Of a stretch of 64,000 nt of DNA, positions 11,716 through 23,600 are shown in pieces (the first letter of the stretch is position 1; the number at the start of each line of letters is the position of its first letter). Origin of the DNA: Centropus unirufus (taxonomy: Eukaryota; Chordata; Aves; Cuculiformes; Centropidae); assembly GCA_013397695.1 (NCBI GenBank), contig VYZI01000003.1, forward strand, positions 9,123,388 through 9,187,387. Reading direction: 5' to 3'. The notes beneath the pieces were generated by a model. It was not told the origin of the DNA. It worked only from the letters and a program-made list of their open reading frames with translations, and did no database searches. The position numbers were made by a program, and so were the translations under genes.

Positions 11716-13640
11716 TTACTAAGAGTTGGGTAGAGGCTTGCCCCTTTGGGTCTCTCTGTGTACTGTGTACATCGTGCATATTGAGTGACGTGGCTGTGGC
11801 CACCAAGCTCAGAGCCTGATGCTATCATGCCTGAGACATTTAATAGCTCCTACCATGACATGGAGGTGAAGGAGGTGCTGCGTTGCCTGTCAGCGAATAC
11901 GTGTTTGGGTGATGAAACTGTATTGGCTAGTGGGAATAATGGTGGTGGTGGGGCTGCAACCCCGTGTAAGCCCTGAAGACCCTACCAATGAAGATGTTGT
12001 TGATTCAGGACTTTACATTGGTGACTTCAGAGTAGCTACTGTGATGTGATATCCGTGACAAAACACTTATGTATGCTTTACTCAGTCTTTCTAATAGGAA
12101 TAGAACTGAAAGCCACGATGCCTTAAAATTTTGCTGTTGTTTTTTCCCATGGGAGCCATATTTAACTAAAGTTTAATGAGCTCCCAGCAGCAGGCACATG
12201 TAGGAGTAAAACACTCACACAGCCCACGATGCCAATTAGTTTGAACAAGGTGACAGTGAGGGCATTTTTTATCAAGATTTTCATGATAACACTTCAGTTA
12301 CCTTTTCTCACAGATTCTGAGATGAGATAATCAAATTGTGCAATGCAAAATAATTCTGAGACCGTAGAATCTGTGCAACATTTGGTGTTCTCTTTGTTTT
12401 CTAGCCAGATAATGGGTTTTAGGCTTGTTAATATCAAAACAGTGGCCTTGGTGGATTGGTAACTAAATTATTCTGTGCTTCCAGGGGCAGAAAAAGTCCT
12501 CATTAGAAAGGAGTTTCTTTTGCATGTAGCTAAATTATGTTACAGAATGGTAATATTGTGATTACAGCTGAAATCTTAACCTGACATTAACAAAAGTAAA
12601 AAAAAAAAGAGTTCTATTTGCTCATTTTTGAAGGAGAAAACAAACCAATTGTAATATTAGAAAAGCTATTACATAAACATAGTGTATATGGTGTAGGGAT
12701 CTATTTAAATACTGAAGTGAAGATCTAGCCAACAACAATATTGACTCTGAATGTCACCCTATATAAATATTTAAATGTGTTTATGAAAACATGCATGTAT
12801 TTGTGGGTGGGTGTTACAAAGAGAGAACACTTTGCAAAATGAAAATTTTTGAATGATGGGGAATCTCTAGGAGTTGAGTGTCCTTATGTGTATGCAGCAA
12901 GCATAAAACTCATTTCTAGAGGAAAAGCCGAGACACCCGCAGCATGCACAACTCATCCCATTTGTATAGAGTCTGATGGCACACGGATTGTGAATATTCT
13001 TTTTCATGCCCTATTAGCATCTCATTTTAGGTCTTAGTCTTAGTTGGAGCATATTGGGTGCACTCTAAAAGCACACATTCCACTTTAGTTCCATCAGTAA
13101 CCCGGCACAGTTTGTATAATCTATAAAAACTCTGTGTTGGAGTGAAAGCAAAGAAATGGGACTGATCTGGAGATTCAATATGTGAACTGGCTTCTGATTC
13201 AAGTTAAAATGCTCACACAGACTCACACTTTGATATGTTTATTCAGGTTCATGCAAGGCCCATGGAAATTCATGCCTAGTCCTTGTAGGATTCAGTGTCT
13301 GCCAAAGGAAGACCAGATCTTTATAAGGCCACGTTTCTACTAACAGTCATTTACTTGTTTCTCACTCAGTAAATATGATGTCTCCACGCTGCATTACTAA
13401 AAGTTGCAGTAGTAAAATGCTTTATGATTAGTAAAAGCAGATGGACCATTGCAATCACTCAGATAAAGGATAAATGTAAATATTCTATCTTTTTGTGCTC
13501 ATGATCTTCTTTATAATAAGTGAAAAATAAAGATCTGCAAACAAGTAATTTGTGAGCTATAGACTACTGATTTTGGAACAAATTTGCCTCATTCAGATGA
13601 GTGACTTGGTAACTGACTCATACTAATATCTGTTTGTAAT
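11716..13640. other. Non-coding, AT-rich
   Basis: No gene or recognised repeat. An 11-A run near 12600 is the only simple-sequence feature. A 63-codon frame at 11785-11976 ends in a Gly-rich low-complexity segment encoded by GGT repeats. Confidence 0.5.
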
Positions 13641-13762
13641 NNNNNNNNNNNNNNNNNNNNNNNNNNNNNNNNNNNNNNNNNNNNNNNNNNNNNNNNNNNN
13701 NNNNNNNNNNNNNNNNNNNNNNNNNNNNNNNNNNNNNNNNNNNNNNNNNNNNNNNNNNNNNN
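13641..13762. other. Assembly gap (122 N)
   Basis: An uninterrupted run of Ns. The non-round length suggests an estimated gap size. Flanks are ordinary AT-rich DNA and give no hint of the missing content. Confidence 0.99.
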
Positions 13763-14392
13763 TTTGTCTCATACATTATGACCATCATTTATAAACTTAA
13801 GAGTTGTAACAGTGGATCTGTGAATATTCCTCCTGTTTCTTTTGAGCTGCCTTGTTTCTTAGGCCTTGTAGGAACCTACTGATCAGTGATGAATCCATTA
13901 CATATGTAAGCATGGTTGAGTTTGATTAGTGGGTTTCTAAACCCTCCGTGTTATAAAGAAAACTGGCCAAAGCCAGTGTGGCTGCTTCTCCTGGCCTTGT
14001 TTTATCATTAAACCATAGTGTTCACCTACATTCACCTATTTTTAACTTGTACTGGTGAGACTTCAACATCAAGCATATTGATCTACTTGACTCTTACGAA
14101 GAGTCATGTCTGAAGCAGATGGTAGACTTACCATTGTTTTTAATGTCAGTAGGAACAGAGTAAGAGAATGCTTCCTAGCTTAAAGCTGAAGAGGATAGTT
14201 GTGGTTTTTTTTTATTATTAAACCTCAATATATTAGCTGAAGAATACCTGCTTCTTGAAAAAATAATGTCTGGTGATATTTAGTAGAGATTTATGATCAA
14301 TCTTCCCCACGCATTAGAAAATTTTCATATAAAGCAGAATCAAAAGTCCTGCATAAATACATTTTAAAAGTAATTATCCACGGCTGAGTATT

Positions 14393-14431
14393 TATGTGCA
14401 TGTGCACATACATGCGTGCATGCACGCATAT
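14393..14431. repeat. 39-nt alternating purine-pyrimidine tract with palindromes
   Basis: Every base alternates pyrimidine/purine from 14393 to 14431. Inside it are a perfect 10-bp palindrome ATGTGCACAT (14400-14409) and a perfect 18-bp palindrome ATGCGTGCATGCACGCAT (14412-14429). Such tracts favour Z-form DNA under negative supercoiling, and the palindromes could extrude as cruciforms. Origin is probably a degenerate (TG)n/(CATG)n microsatellite. Confidence 0.9.
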
Positions 14432-14460
14432 TGCAAAAGCAGCTCGCAATATTAAGAAAT

Positions 14461-14550
14461 AAATTACTATTTCTAATTACTTCTGGTAGTGAATTACTTC
14501 TAATTATTACATTGAGTAACAAATTACTACTTCTAATTATGCTGTGGGTG
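14461..14550. repeat. Imperfect about 30-bp tandem repeat, three units
   Basis: Units at about 14461-14491, 14492-14520 and 14521-14550 share the core AATTACTNCTTCTAATTA. It sits just downstream of the alternating purine/pyrimidine tract. AT-rich, no coding meaning. Confidence 0.7.
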
Positions 14551-15114
14551 CAGTCAAAGTAGTTCGAAATGCAATTTGCATGGTTGTTTACATCACAAGC
14601 AGATAAGTAATTGTGCTCCCTTAATTATATAGAATGGTCGATGTTAAATAACATAACACGTTTTGCGGCTTCATCTGCAGTGTTATTTGTTCAACATTTG
14701 TGGTGGCGGGGTTTTAGAGAATTGGGGAATAGATGGTGTGTGTCACCGGGGAATAGCTATTTCTATTTGAAGCTCACAAGGTCTGCTGAGTATCTGCAAC
14801 TTGACAGGCATTTCTGGGAATGTGCACCGAGCTTTTAAATTTGCATTGCAGCTCTAGTGTCTCAGCCTAAGCAAATCTGAACCACTTAGAGACACTGTCC
14901 CAATCCTGCTGCCCTTAATCAAAGACTCATTTCCCACTCCCCAGACTATCTGACATCAGATGTCAGCATGTGGATCTTCACTTGGCCTGATGTGGGGAGG
15001 GGTGCTATCACCTCAGCTAATTTGTTTTCCTCCAATTCCCATGAGCATCCTTGATGATGTATATAATTTCTACCCAGAAAGATCCCCTGAGGAGCCTACT
15101 GTGAGTGGGCAAGG

Positions 15115-16515
15115 CGGATATGCTTGCCAACCCCCATTCCATCATCTACCAGCAGTCCTGACCGAGGAAGTTCCACTTAACTGGAGGCTGGCAGATGTTA
15201 TACTCATCTACAAGAAGGGAAGGAGGGAGGATCTGGGGAACCACAGGCCTGTCAGACTGACCTCAGTGCCAAGGAAGGTCATGGAACAGGTCATCTTGAG
15301 TGCTGTCACACAGCACATGCAAGACAACCCACTGATCAGGCCCAGTCAGCATGGGCTCATGAAAGGGAGGTCCTGCCAAACTACTCTGATCACCTTGTAT
15401 AACAAGGTGACTGGTTTATTGGATGAGGGAAAGGCTGGGGACATAGTCTACTTGGACTTAAGTAAAGCATTTGACACAGTTTCTGACAGCATTCTGCTCA
15501 AGAAAATGGCTGCTACTGGCTTGGACAGGAACACCCTCTCCTGTGTGGAAAACTGACTGGATGGCCAGGTGAAGAAGGTTGTGGTAAGTGGAACTAAATC
15601 TCATTGTAGGCTGATCACAAGTGTTGTTCCCCAGGGCTCAGTTCTGGGGCCAGTCCGGTTCAATTTCTTTATCAATGACCTGGATGGAGGGATTGAATGT
15701 ACTCTTGGCAAGTTCACAGATGACATGAAGCTGGGAGGAAGTGTTGATCTGCTTGAGGGTAGGGAGGTTCTTCAAAGGGATCTGAACAGGCTGAACTGAT
15801 GGGCTGAGACCAATAGGACGAGGTTTAACAAGGCTGAATGCTGGGTCCTGCACTTGGGACACACAAACCCTGTGCAGTGCTGCAGGCTTGTGGAAGAGTG
15901 GCTGGAAAGCTGCCCGGAGGAGAAGGACCTGGAGGTGTTGGTTGAGAGCCAAATGAGCAAGAGCCAGCCGTTTGCCCAGTTGGCTAAGAAGGTCAATGAC
16001 ACCTTGGCCTGTATCAGAAAAAGTATGGCCAGCAGGTCCAGGGAGGTGATTCTGCCCCTTTACTCGGCACTGGTGAGGCTGCACCTTGAATTCTGTGTCC
16101 ATTTCTGAGCCCCTCACTACAAGAAGGATGTTGAGGTTCTGGAGCACGTAAAGAGAAGGGTAACAAAGCTGGTGAAGGGGCTGGAGAACAAGTGTTATGA
16201 AGAGCGGCTGAAGGAGCTGGTGTTGTTCAGCCTGGAGAAGAGGAGTCTGAGGGGAGACCTTATCACTGCCTACAACTACCTGAAAAGAGGTTGTGGAGGG
16301 CTGAGTGCTGGTCTCTTCTCCCAAGTGACAGGTGGTAGGACTAGGGTAAATGGCCTCAAGCTGGGCTGGGAAAGATTCAGGTTGGAGATTAGGAAAAAAT
16401 TTTCACTGAAAAAGTCATCATGCACTGGAAAAGGCTGCCCAGGGAGGTGGTTGAGTCACCATCCTTGGATTTATTTAAAAGACGGGTGGGTGAGGTGCTT
16501 AAGGATATGGTTTAG
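15115..16515 (+). pseudogene. CR1 ORF2 C-terminal reverse transcriptase, broken
   Basis: Remnant of CR1 ORF2, which encodes endonuclease plus reverse transcriptase; only RT from the middle fingers onward is left. Visible motifs in order are GNHRPVRLTS (near 15238), DLSKAFDTV (near 15456), VPQGSVLGP (near 15628), INDL (near 15674) and the catalytic box as FTDD (15713-15724) where the family has FADD, so the residue before the two Asp is changed. All of this lies in one frame, interrupted by TGA at 15554-15556, 15797-15799 and 16106-16108. The first and third sit where the family has Trp. One frameshift in the A/T run near 16393-16401 moves the last about 38 codons into another frame. Not functional. 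Confidence 0.9.
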
Positions 16516-16605
16516 TGGTGGATAGGTAAGGCTGGACTCAATGATCTCAGAGGTATTTTCCAACGTAGTGGTTCTATAATGCTATGATTCCATGATTTCA
16601 TGATT
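15115..16605 (+). mobile_element. CR1 non-LTR retrotransposon, 5'-truncated
   Basis: The best-preserved mobile element here, about 1.49 kb. It begins inside the reverse transcriptase part of ORF2, runs through the ORF2 stop (16513-16515) and the short 3' untranslated tail, and ends in degenerate copies of the octamer ATTCTATG (GCTATGATTCCATGATTTCATGATT, about 16581-16605), which is the CR1 3' signature. It carries no ORF1, endonuclease domain or promoter, so it was dead on arrival. CR1 elements move by target-primed reverse transcription, and most copies are 5'-truncated like this. No clear target-site duplication was seen. Confidence 0.95.
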
Positions 16606-17485
16606 GCAGCCTGGAATTCCCAGCAAAAGCTGTATTCATTTTCCAGATATTGTCTATAGGCTTGGTGCATGGGCCTCAGCTCTCCAGGACCTTCCAAACT
16701 TGGGTGTTACACATTTTAATTTCTGCCTCTGTGTAAGCTCACAGGGGTTTGCTGGGACTTAGGCGGCTTTGCCTTTTCCTGTGTCGTGTGTGCTTAGTTT
16801 CTGCTGTCCCTGATGTTCTGTCTCAATTTTTAAAAATACTCCACAATATTAGAATTGATTGTAGGGGGGAAATAACTGTTTCCCAGCGGAGCTGGGCAGC
16901 CTGCCATCAAATAAGTGCAAAAACACCAGGAAAAAATAAACTACACAGACTCAAAGAAATATTGCGTCTCATTCACAGTCCTCAGAGAGGAAAGGAATAC
17001 AGGAAATCTTGGACACAAAGAAAACTTTGCTGCCAAACATAATTTTTTAATGTTTTATGTGGGACACCAGTGGGATGTAAAGTTAAAGAGCTGGGAAGTT
17101 CACTCAGGGACTGCATGTACAATGGATTTGGAAGAGCTGGTTTTGCTAGCTAAGGAATATCCTTGGTACTGGTAAAAGTAGTTCCCAGCTGACAAGGGGT
17201 TTGTTGTTCCTGGTAGATTCTGTTTCAGTATTATAATGTGAAAGGATTTTTGGGGTAAACCATTATGGTTTTGTTGAAAGGGAGCTTTAAAGCAGAAAAC
17301 AGCACTGGAAGTGAGGATTGCTAGAAAATGAACTGTAGATCCTGAACTGTAGATCCACCACTTCACATGGTATAAAAGCTGGCATGTGGTGAGGACTGTA
17401 AGAGGGCTGGTACTGTTAAAAATTGCCTTTAATAACTTTGAGGAGTGAAACTAAATCCATCATCTTAGAGGAATCACCTCAACAG
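16606..17485. other. Non-coding; small 14-bp tandem duplication
   Basis: No gene recognised. TGAACTGTAGATCC occurs twice in tandem at 17329-17342 and 17343-17356. An ATTAAA on the minus strand (17428-17433) is discussed with the exon candidate that follows. Confidence 0.55.
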
Positions 17486-17696
17486 TCAGATATCATCCAA
17501 ATCAAGTCTTAAGGAGCTTTGTTGTTTTTTCTTGTCCCTGAGAGGAGCTGCTTCTGGCTTTCCTAGGATCGGTGAGGATTCAGAACTTGATATTCCCTGA
17601 GAACGGCTATCATAAATAGCAGTGAATGCTGCCTCAGAGTCTGCAAGATTGGGTTCTGCATGGGCTCTATACTTGATTTGGAACACTGTAACAGAT
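17486..17696 (-). CDS. Candidate terminal exon, unknown protein
   Basis: The most gene-like stretch outside the transposons. On the minus strand a polypyrimidine tract TTCTTTCTCCATTGCAG ends at 17697. The following frame is open for 69 codons to a TGA at 17486-17488; its first base would complete a codon from an upstream exon. The peptide is hydrophilic with a Ser-rich middle (residues about 30-42), a basic patch RDKKKQQ (about 53-59), and an acidic end SLRLDLDDI, which looks like a cytoplasmic tail or disordered C-terminus. A minus-strand ATTAAA lies 53 bp beyond the stop (17428-17433), which fits a terminal exon. Another phase is also open for about 50 codons. No family recognised and no upstream exon found, so chance or a non-coding transcript remain possible. 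Confidence 0.3.
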
Positions 17697-20600
17697 CTGC
17701 AATGGAGAAAGAACTGAAATTATATTAACAACATACCTTGCTAAATTACTGTTTCGTTTTGCCTTTTATGCCCCATGGGACTCAAATTCTAATCAAGGTG
17801 TTTGACTCTGTTTCTCAGGAAGCCAGGATGGAGAGTAAAGTAGGTGGTTATAAGATTGTGGCTATTGTACTCCCAAGTGGGGAATGGAGAGCTGTAATTC
17901 TGCTAATTATCCTAACTAATTAGCTGCATTCAGAAGTGAAAAATCAGAAGGGCTAGATCATTGCCTCCAATTGTTAATAATGGGTTACTGAATTGCAGTA
18001 CATGAGACCAGAGGGACTGCTGTCGCCTCCAGTGATGAGCCCAGGATGTGTTCTCAACACCATAAAATAATTTGGCCCTGGATGAAAGGGTGAAAGAACA
18101 TGCCATTTCTGGAGGGCAGAAAGGTGAAGTTCGAAACCATGGACTCAGTCATCAAACCTGGACCTCGAAAAAAGAATACTGGCACTCATGAGCTTGGAGA
18201 ATCCCTGTTGGATATGAGCTCTGACGGCTGCATGGGATCCAGACAAGCTGAGTGAGGACAAGTTTCAGCAAGATAAGGTTGTGCTGTGGGTTAGAAATGG
18301 GCACATGGGAAGTGATCTTGGTATAAAACTGGGCCTGAATTGATCAGCTCAGCTGATTTGCTTGGTTGGATCACTGTGCTGCCTGGCTGTTATCACATCT
18401 GACCACTGGCTGTTACCACATCTGGTGTATGAACTGTGCATAGCACTATACACTACTGTGCAGGTGTGCCCTTGAGGCCAAATTCTTAGGCACTTTAAGT
18501 ACCGCATGCTGTTGACCAGCATGAAATGAATGCCTAAAAAGGGAAAATCTGGAGCTACAAAAAAAGCAGGACGCAGCCCCACCTATGTGGTCCCAGAAAT
18601 CTGAAGAAGTAGCTAGGCGTATGGGCTGTATTTTGATAGAATAACCAGACCACTTGGGTTCGAATGGAAATATGAGCTGAGACAATCCCATTGTGGCTTG
18701 AATAATTTCAGTATAACTCCTCATGCGATAACCTAAAATCTTATTAGCCCAGCTGTGGTCAGTTCAGGAGAAATTCCAGTTCAAGGGAAAAGTCTTTTAA
18801 TGCGATCCACACAGCACAGCTGGAATTGATGGTGTGAGGGATTTGAGAATAGGACCTGCTGACTGGTACATTCAGTATTTGACTGTGTTATTGACAGGAC
18901 TTCTCTAATTATATTGTTATACATGGATTTCAGAAGAATACTGAAACACAGGTGTCACGATTGAGAAGGAGCTTGGCCATAAGTCTGATTTCACGTTAGC
19001 AATTTGGTATCAGGTAGAACAGAGGTTCATGCAATAGTTATTTTAAAAATCCAAATATATGCTTTTTCAGAGTTTTTGTAGTGGAATATTTGACTAAGGT
19101 TGATGATGAATCAACCAATCAATTCATTAATCAAAACAATATGGCTATGAACCTGACGTCCTCCCAGACAAAGATTTAATCTCTGGAACATTAGGAAAAA
19201 TGAGTAGCCATTGTAATTAAGTAAATGGAGTTTCATAAGTTATTATGTTGACCTGAGATGATAATGAGATACATTTAGATCCCTCAGAGCTGCATCTTAA
19301 AATTTCTCACTGGCTGGTGTGTCTGCACGCTCAAATGTTAAGATCTACCCTGATTTCTCTTTCTGGCATGCTGATCCTTACTCTATCATTGCCTAGAACT
19401 GAATTATGGTGGTGGCTAATTCCCAGTCTTATGGAGTGCTCTGATAGGGGCCATGTGTGTAATTATACCTTGACATAAGAGGACAGAGTTAGAAATGAAA
19501 GCCAGGCTTTTAATGTTATTTCCTTAATCCTGAGCAGCTGTTGTTGGAGATAGAGAACTAGAGAACAAAAATGGTGAGCTTCAAACACAGTTCGGTGCTC
19601 TGTGCCAGGAAAGCCCATGGTTGTCACTGCAAAGTGATCAGACCCATGCTTCAGGAACTATTCATGCTCCAGACTGATAATTGCTGGGTATCCTGTGGTT
19701 TCTCATTGGAGTGCACCAGGTGCTCTAATCATGCAGCTGATTAGAAGGATGCTCCAGGGTTGTGCAGTACTGGCATTTGTGGATTTCGTGTGAGATTTGA
19801 GTGCCTTCAGTCACACAACAAATTTATTGATGGCCCAAGACCTGGTCCAGGACACGTGATTTTGCTTGGAAAAAGAGGTAAAGAGAATAAAAACAGGAAT
19901 GATAAGGATTTCAAAATCTGTGCTTACATCTATGTGGCAGTTACCATTGCTACAGCCTGCTGCTACCACTGAAGTGGGAATCTCTCACTGGGCTGTGCTG
20001 TGCTTGTTTTTCACTGTACCTTGTTAATGTGGCACCTTTCAGCAGTGACTTTAAAATAAAAAAAAAAAAAGATGCACAGATAACATTGATCTTATTTTAG
20101 CTACTAGAAATCGAGGAAAGGCCAAATTCAGTGATTATCCTAAGCATGAGCACAACCCATGTTCAGTGTCAAATGATTGCTACCCATGGTGCCTGCAGGC
20201 CACCTGGAAACGGGATCCCTTCTGAGAGCCTGAAGTCTATTTCATGTGGAACCCAAATTGTGCCAGACTGGGTCCTGCAGTGGGAGCAGAGTGCTGAGGA
20301 AAAAGATAAGGTGCTGGGTGGGATCTGAAGAGGAGCTTTGCAGGAGTCCTTAGATGAGGGGGCTATGAGGCACCTCTTCAGCTAAGGCCACGCTCTGCCA
20401 TCTCGCTCCTTCCCAGTCTCTCTACCAGCCGAACAGGTTTGATCAGGCTTCACAGCCAGATGCAGGAGGGTTGACTGGGAGGTAGCGTTTTGGAGGATCC
20501 AGCTAAGTGCATTCCCTGCTGGGGGGATTGCCTGGCCTTCCCCAAAACTCTCCTGTGTTGTCATCCATGATGCAGATTTTGGAGCTGGCTGGAATATTTC

Positions 20601-23600
20601 TTCCACAGCACACAGGAAAGATCACATCATTCCTCTCTTTCTCCACCCTGACCAGATGTATTTTGCATTATGGTATATCTTGAACAGTGTGGTGTTGCGA
20701 CCTGTGTCAGTCTTCTTAAGCAAGTAACCCTGCATGAAATGCGAGCATGTGCTAGGTAGAGAGAAACCCAATTGGTGGCTCTGGCAGACAGCAAAAGAAG
20801 TAACAGCAAAGAAGTGTTAAAGATTTGAGGATATCACTGCTAAAATACAGTGATAAGAAAAAGCTGGTGCCTGCATAGAAAAGCAAAATCAGCCAGCTAC
20901 TAGGAGTGAGTTGGCAAAGTTGTGCTTTGGCTCGTGGTGTTTTTGCAAGTCCTGGGTAACCATCTGCTGAGCTGTCAGACCTGACTAGGCTTTTTTATTT
21001 AATTTGTGTTTTATATTATTTGTTTTTCTGTTTGTTTGAAATTACTTTACTGAAGGAAATAATGTCATCTCACTGCTTCCAAAGTAAAACATGTGAACGA
21101 TAATTTGGGTTGTGAACGGTGAGCATCCTTCCAGGAGGTCTGGCTTCCCGGCATGAGTGTGGCTGCCACACAACCCCTTGGCCTCCCTCCCTATCTATGA
21201 CTATCTGCCAAGCTCAGATTAAAGGATCCACTGATCAAGAAACTGTGCGTATTCTTGTAGCTCTCTGGATCCTGGTGTGTTTTGGATCTTCTCTACGTGG
21301 AATAACAAGCCTTTGTGTTACTTTGACTCCATTCCCTATGGACGAACTGTGATTGTTTCTTTTTAACAGTGTTTCTGTCTTGCTGTTTGCTCTTGTGCAA
21401 GGATTTACTCAAACCCTCACATTCAATGTGAAATGTCCTACTGTTTGCTTTGGTTGACATGCATATGCCACCACATCACTAGCATGGAAATACAGAAGCA
21501 ACTTATTGAGCCAGTTTTGAACTTAAAAAGCTGCATCTGATAAATTTAGGAAGTGAGAAGCAGAAAGATTGCCTGGAAAAATCCTTCAAATCGATCAGGT
21601 AGTACTGACAGCCCAGGGAGACCCAATCACTCTCATGGGGTGATTAAACTGCCAGGTCCCCATAGAGAGAGAAGCATCAAGTGCTGCCTCATCTCAAAGA
21701 GCACAATCCTTCTTTAAGCAATTTCTCTCTGGATGCTGTTAACAAGTTTTGTCATGTTTGTTAGCTCAATATGATTTTAGCAGATATCTGTCAGTCACCA
21801 CTCTGCGCCTTGGAAATACAGCTGTATTGCAGCTCTTGTTGCGCTTCACAGGCTAGCACCTGGGCATTAATCACACACAGGGAATTAATACAACCAAATA
21901 GAAGTCAATTTTGTCCAATGTGAAAAGAAAAAATGAAAAATTAAATAACCTAATTTGAAAGCACAGCCCACACATTCCCTACTTGAGCTGCTAATAATGA
22001 TTCAAATGACTGAAACTGAAGTAATAATTAAAATGTAATTAGTTTACACTGTTGGCACATTGTGTTTGTTTTTGGCACCTCTCTTGGTTTGAAACATTTT
22101 CAGTGCACCAGACATACAAAGGCCTGACTTGTTATTAAGACATGGAGCTGATACTCTGGGAACCTCGGTTCAGTCTCTGCCTACATGATAAAATTCCTGT
22201 GTGGCTTTTCTTGGTCTTATCACTTCCCTGTACCTCAGTTCCTTGTCAGTAGAAGAAATATGAGACAGAAATGCATCCTTTGTCTGGTTACTTGCTCTAT
22301 TTAAACTAAAAGATTTAGGTTACAGATTGTTTTTTAATGTGTTTATACAGTGAAAGATAATGAGGACTTGATCATGTTTGGACAACAAAGTGCAAACTTC
22401 TAGACCACTGAGTTGATATATCAATCCTGAGAGAGTTTTTTCATGCTGCTCATTGCGTGATAGAGGAAGAATTTTAAAATAGTTTTTAATTATTAACACT
22501 GATTTTATGATGTGAGGTACTCCCTAGAAGAGGAATAAAAGAGTGGGTGAAGGCTTTTGAATGCCTAGCAGAAAATTCCTTAATGATCTTTATGAGGAAA
22601 TAGTGCTTAGGAATAAAATAACAAAAACCTCATTGTTTTCCCAATGCATTACATATGTATTACGTCCTACACCAAGATCCAAAAGTGGAGGAAAGCAGTT
22701 GAGAACTTCTCCCCCTGAGTGTGATAGATACATGCAACCATTTTGACACAGATACTGTTTGCAATTCAGCTGGGCACCTTTTGGTCTCTGTGAACAGGCA
22801 GTGCACATCCAGTTCACCTACAGAATCACCCAGAAACCACTGCAGTCTTGATTCAGGGAAAGGGCTTACAGTGCATGCTTTGGTGTTCTGGACTTCAACA
22901 GGGCTTTAAGCCCATGCAGAAAGTTAGCAGCATGATTATGCTTTCTTCCCTGGTAAAAGGCAGTTTCCCTGCCCTGAATTTTATATAATGTTTGGCTTCC
23001 CTTTAAATGGAAAGCACAGTGATACTCTTCTGGTGCAGTCACAATAAAGACCTTGCTCTGTACCTACATTAACAGCTCCAACCCTGGCAGCACTTATAAT
23101 AGTTAATTTTTGAGAACAAACCTTGCATATGCCCAATTTGCTTAATTACTAACTCCCTTTCCAGTGTAATTGAACGTGTACCAGCTAGCAGTTCCCAGAC
23201 AGTACCTGTGCACAGTTTTGGGGGTAGCCCATACCAGGCAGACTCCCAAAAGAGAGTTGTGACAAGGCTGTGACAGGTTTGGTTCCTTCTGTGCTGTGTG
23301 GTCTTCCACTTTTATCCTACTAGGGTTTTGCATCTGCAAAATACTTCCATATGCCCCAACACCACACTGGTATGTCCACATCTGCATGGCATGAAAACTT
23401 TAACTTTGGCGGTAGCACAGCCTTCATGATATTTCAGAAACTCTGAAAAAAATGAGAACAAAGCACAAATGTTATAATATTTTAAAGTTTTTCATTTTAA
23501 GACCCAGTATCTACACAGATAACACTAAATGATGCTTCACCTTATTTTCTTTGTGGCATAGAGACAGCATATGGCCTGTGTGACCACTTGACGTGCACCT

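Noticed and set aside
15638..16324. 228-codon minus-strand frame, the longest in the window
   Set aside because: Antisense shadow of the CR1 reverse transcriptase remnant on the plus strand.
18590..18675. A GGTTCGAATGG sequence near 18657 that looks like a tRNA T-arm / B box
   Set aside because: No matching A box, acceptor stem or anticodon arm at tRNA spacing upstream; the cloverleaf cannot be folded.
19760..20068. Open frame followed by an AATAAA-like signal and a 12-A run, suggesting a processed pseudogene
   Set aside because: The peptide is unrecognised, no target-site duplication was seen, and A runs of this size are common here.
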